64,000 nt of DNA from Pelagibacterales bacterium SAG-MED01 (lineage in GTDB: Bacteria; Pseudomonadota; Alphaproteobacteria; Pelagibacterales; Pelagibacteraceae), in contig JACWCY010000006.1 of NCBI GenBank assembly GCA_014654455.1, forward strand, positions 1 to 64,000, written 5' to 3'. The notes beneath the pieces are model-generated. The model was not told the DNA's origin and did no database searches. It saw only the letters and a list, made by a program, of their open reading frames with translations. A program made the position numbers and the translations under genes. Positions within the stretch are counted from its first letter, which is position 1, and the number at the start of each line of letters is the position of its first letter. This document shows positions 62,866 through 64,000 of this stretch, piece by piece.

Positions 62866-64000
62866 ATGAGCTCTTCATCTTCGACTAGTGATCTAAGAAA
62901 CCGTATATTATTTACAATCGCTATTTTAGCAGTCTATAGATTTGGTACTTTTGTTCCGTTACCTGGTATTGATCCAGAACAATTAAAGATCATGATGGAA
63001 GGTAATCAAAAAGGATTATTAGGAATGTTTAACGTTTTTGCTGGTGGAGCAGTCAGTAGAATGGCTATTTTTGCTTTAGGTATTATGCCATATATTTCTT
63101 CATCTATAATAGTTCAATTATTGACAGGAGTTTCTGACTATTTTAAAAATTTGAAATCACAAGGTGAAACTGGTAGAGCAAAAATAACTCAAATAACTCG
63201 ATACGGTACAGTTTTGTTAGCTACCGTTCAAGGTTATGGTCTTTCTATGGGTCTTGAGTCATCAGCAAATTTAGTAATTAATCCTGGATTTTTTTTTAAA
63301 GTATCTACAGTTACGACGATTGTTGCTGGGACAGTTTTTTTAATGTGGTTAGGTGAACAGATAACTCAAAGAGGAATTGGAAATGGTATATCATTAATTA
63401 TATTTGCTGGTATTGTTGCAGAAATACCTCGAGCGTTAGTAACTACTTTTGAATTAGGTAGAACTGGAGCGGTGTCTACAATAATGCTACTTGCAATATT
63501 TGTATTATTGATATTAACAATTTTATTTATAGTTTTTATGGAAAGAGCACTTAGAAAAATATTGATTAATTATCCAAAAAGACAAATGGGTAATAAGATG
63601 TATGGTGGTGAATCCTCACATCTTCCATTAAAAATAAATCAAGCAGGAGTTATTCCTGCAATATTTGCCTCAGCATTGCTATTATTGCCTGTGACTTTTT
63701 CAAATTTTAATTTTTCAGATAATGAAACTTTTCTTAATTTAAGTTCTTTTTTCACTCAAGGACAACCACTTTATATGTTGTTATATGCATCAGGGATCAT
63801 ATTTTTTACTTTCTTTTATACATCTATAACTTTTAACCCAACAGAAACTGCAGATAATCTAAGAAAGTATGGTGGATTTATTCCAGGTATAAGACCTGGA
63901 GAAAGTACAGCTTTATATATTGAAGATATTTTAACTAAACTAACAACAATTGGAGCTTTATATTTAACTTTAGTTTGCTTGATGCCTGAATTTTTAATAG
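62866..64000 (+). CDS. secY: Preprotein translocase subunit SecY (partial, N-terminal part)
   Basis: 378 codons are present and the gene runs off the right edge. From the ATG at 62866: LRNRILFTIAILAVYRFGTFVPLPGI forms the first helix, followed by the plug and FAGGAVSRMAIFALGIMPYISSSIIVQLL (helix 2, read in parts), GNGISLIIFAGIVAEIP, and the ribosome-binding loops. Multiple membrane helices in the SecY order. It forms the protein-conducting channel with SecE (39980). Confidence 0.97.
   Translation, partial: MSSSSSTSDLRNRILFTIAILAVYRFGTFVPLPGIDPEQLKIMMEGNQKGLLGMFNVFAGGAVSRMAIFALGIMPYISSSIIVQLLTGVSDYFKNLKSQGETGRAKITQITRYGTVLLATVQGYGLSMGLESSANLVINPGFFFKVSTVTTIVAGTVFLMWLGEQITQRGIGNGISLIIFAGIVAEIPRALVTTFELGRTGAVSTIMLLAIFVLLILTILFIVFMERALRKILINYPKRQMGNKMYGGESSHLPLKINQAGVIPAIFASALLLLPVTFSNFNFSDNETFLNLSSFFTQGQPLYMLLYASGIIFFTFFYTSITFNPTETADNLRKYGGFIPGIRPGESTALYIEDILTKLTTIGALYLTLVCLMPEFLI

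Overview
The window looks like a chromosome segment of a SAR11 (Pelagibacterales, Candidatus Pelagibacter-like) alphaproteobacterium. It is AT-rich, its genes overlap by 1-10 bases or nearly touch, its proteins are rich in Lys, Asn and Ile, and the order nusG-rplKAJL-rpoBC-rpsLG-fusA-S10/spc is alphaproteobacterial. The genus is an inference; no rRNA gene is present to confirm it.

Layout. 1-4020 (minus strand): end-to-end purine genes purQ(partial)-purS-purC-purB, then map and sfsA. 4041-11541 (plus): a cinA-like gene, a cyclotransferase, then a surface-glycan block (C-methyltransferase, GDP-mannose-dehydratase-like enzyme, glycosyltransferase, cupin, DegT aminotransferase, large membrane protein). 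11583-32476: a tRNA-Leu(TAA) integration island. Four truncated 5' halves of the tRNA, each with a copy of the tRNA promoter, precede one intact tRNA and divide the island into four units. Unit A carries a PhyH oxygenase and a methyltransferase. Unit B carries a Sel1-like membrane protein and six tandem type IV pilin genes. Unit C carries five small membrane proteins, one with a pilin ectodomain. Unit D (about 10 kb) carries a tyrosine integrase, ssDNA-binding protein, primase-helicase and nuclease but no virion genes. 32482-34826: nadK, a glycan-type gene and an FkbM-like methyltransferase. 34873-37529: a second, smaller island at tRNA-Thr(TGT) carrying one autotransporter. 37559-64000: rlmB, tRNA-Tyr, tRNA-Gly, tuf, tRNA-Trp, secE, nusG, the rplKAJL-rpoBC cluster, the str operon and the S10/spc operons up to a partial secY.

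How the parts fit. At both tRNA genes the inserted DNA brings its own promoter plus the 5' half of the tRNA. The intact tRNA therefore ends up behind an element-derived promoter, and the old promoter reads into cargo. Each unit ends in a tandem pair of short repeats with a 10-12 bp period. In units B and C the motif differs between units but is the same at both ends of a unit, as expected for integrase arm sites. Only unit D encodes an integrase, so A, B, C and the tRNA-Thr unit look non-autonomous.

Most striking: reading by eye, unit D and its immediate flank (about 21463-32456) contain no GATC and no GANTC site, although each should occur roughly 30 times per 10 kb, while CCWGG is over-represented. 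This suggests a mobile element, probably a phage-satellite-like one, shaped by restriction or methylation. Other notable points are the pilin cassette array, the pilin-ectodomain chimera, a one-base indel that fuses rplN to rplX on paper, and the absence of rpmD between rpsE and rplO.
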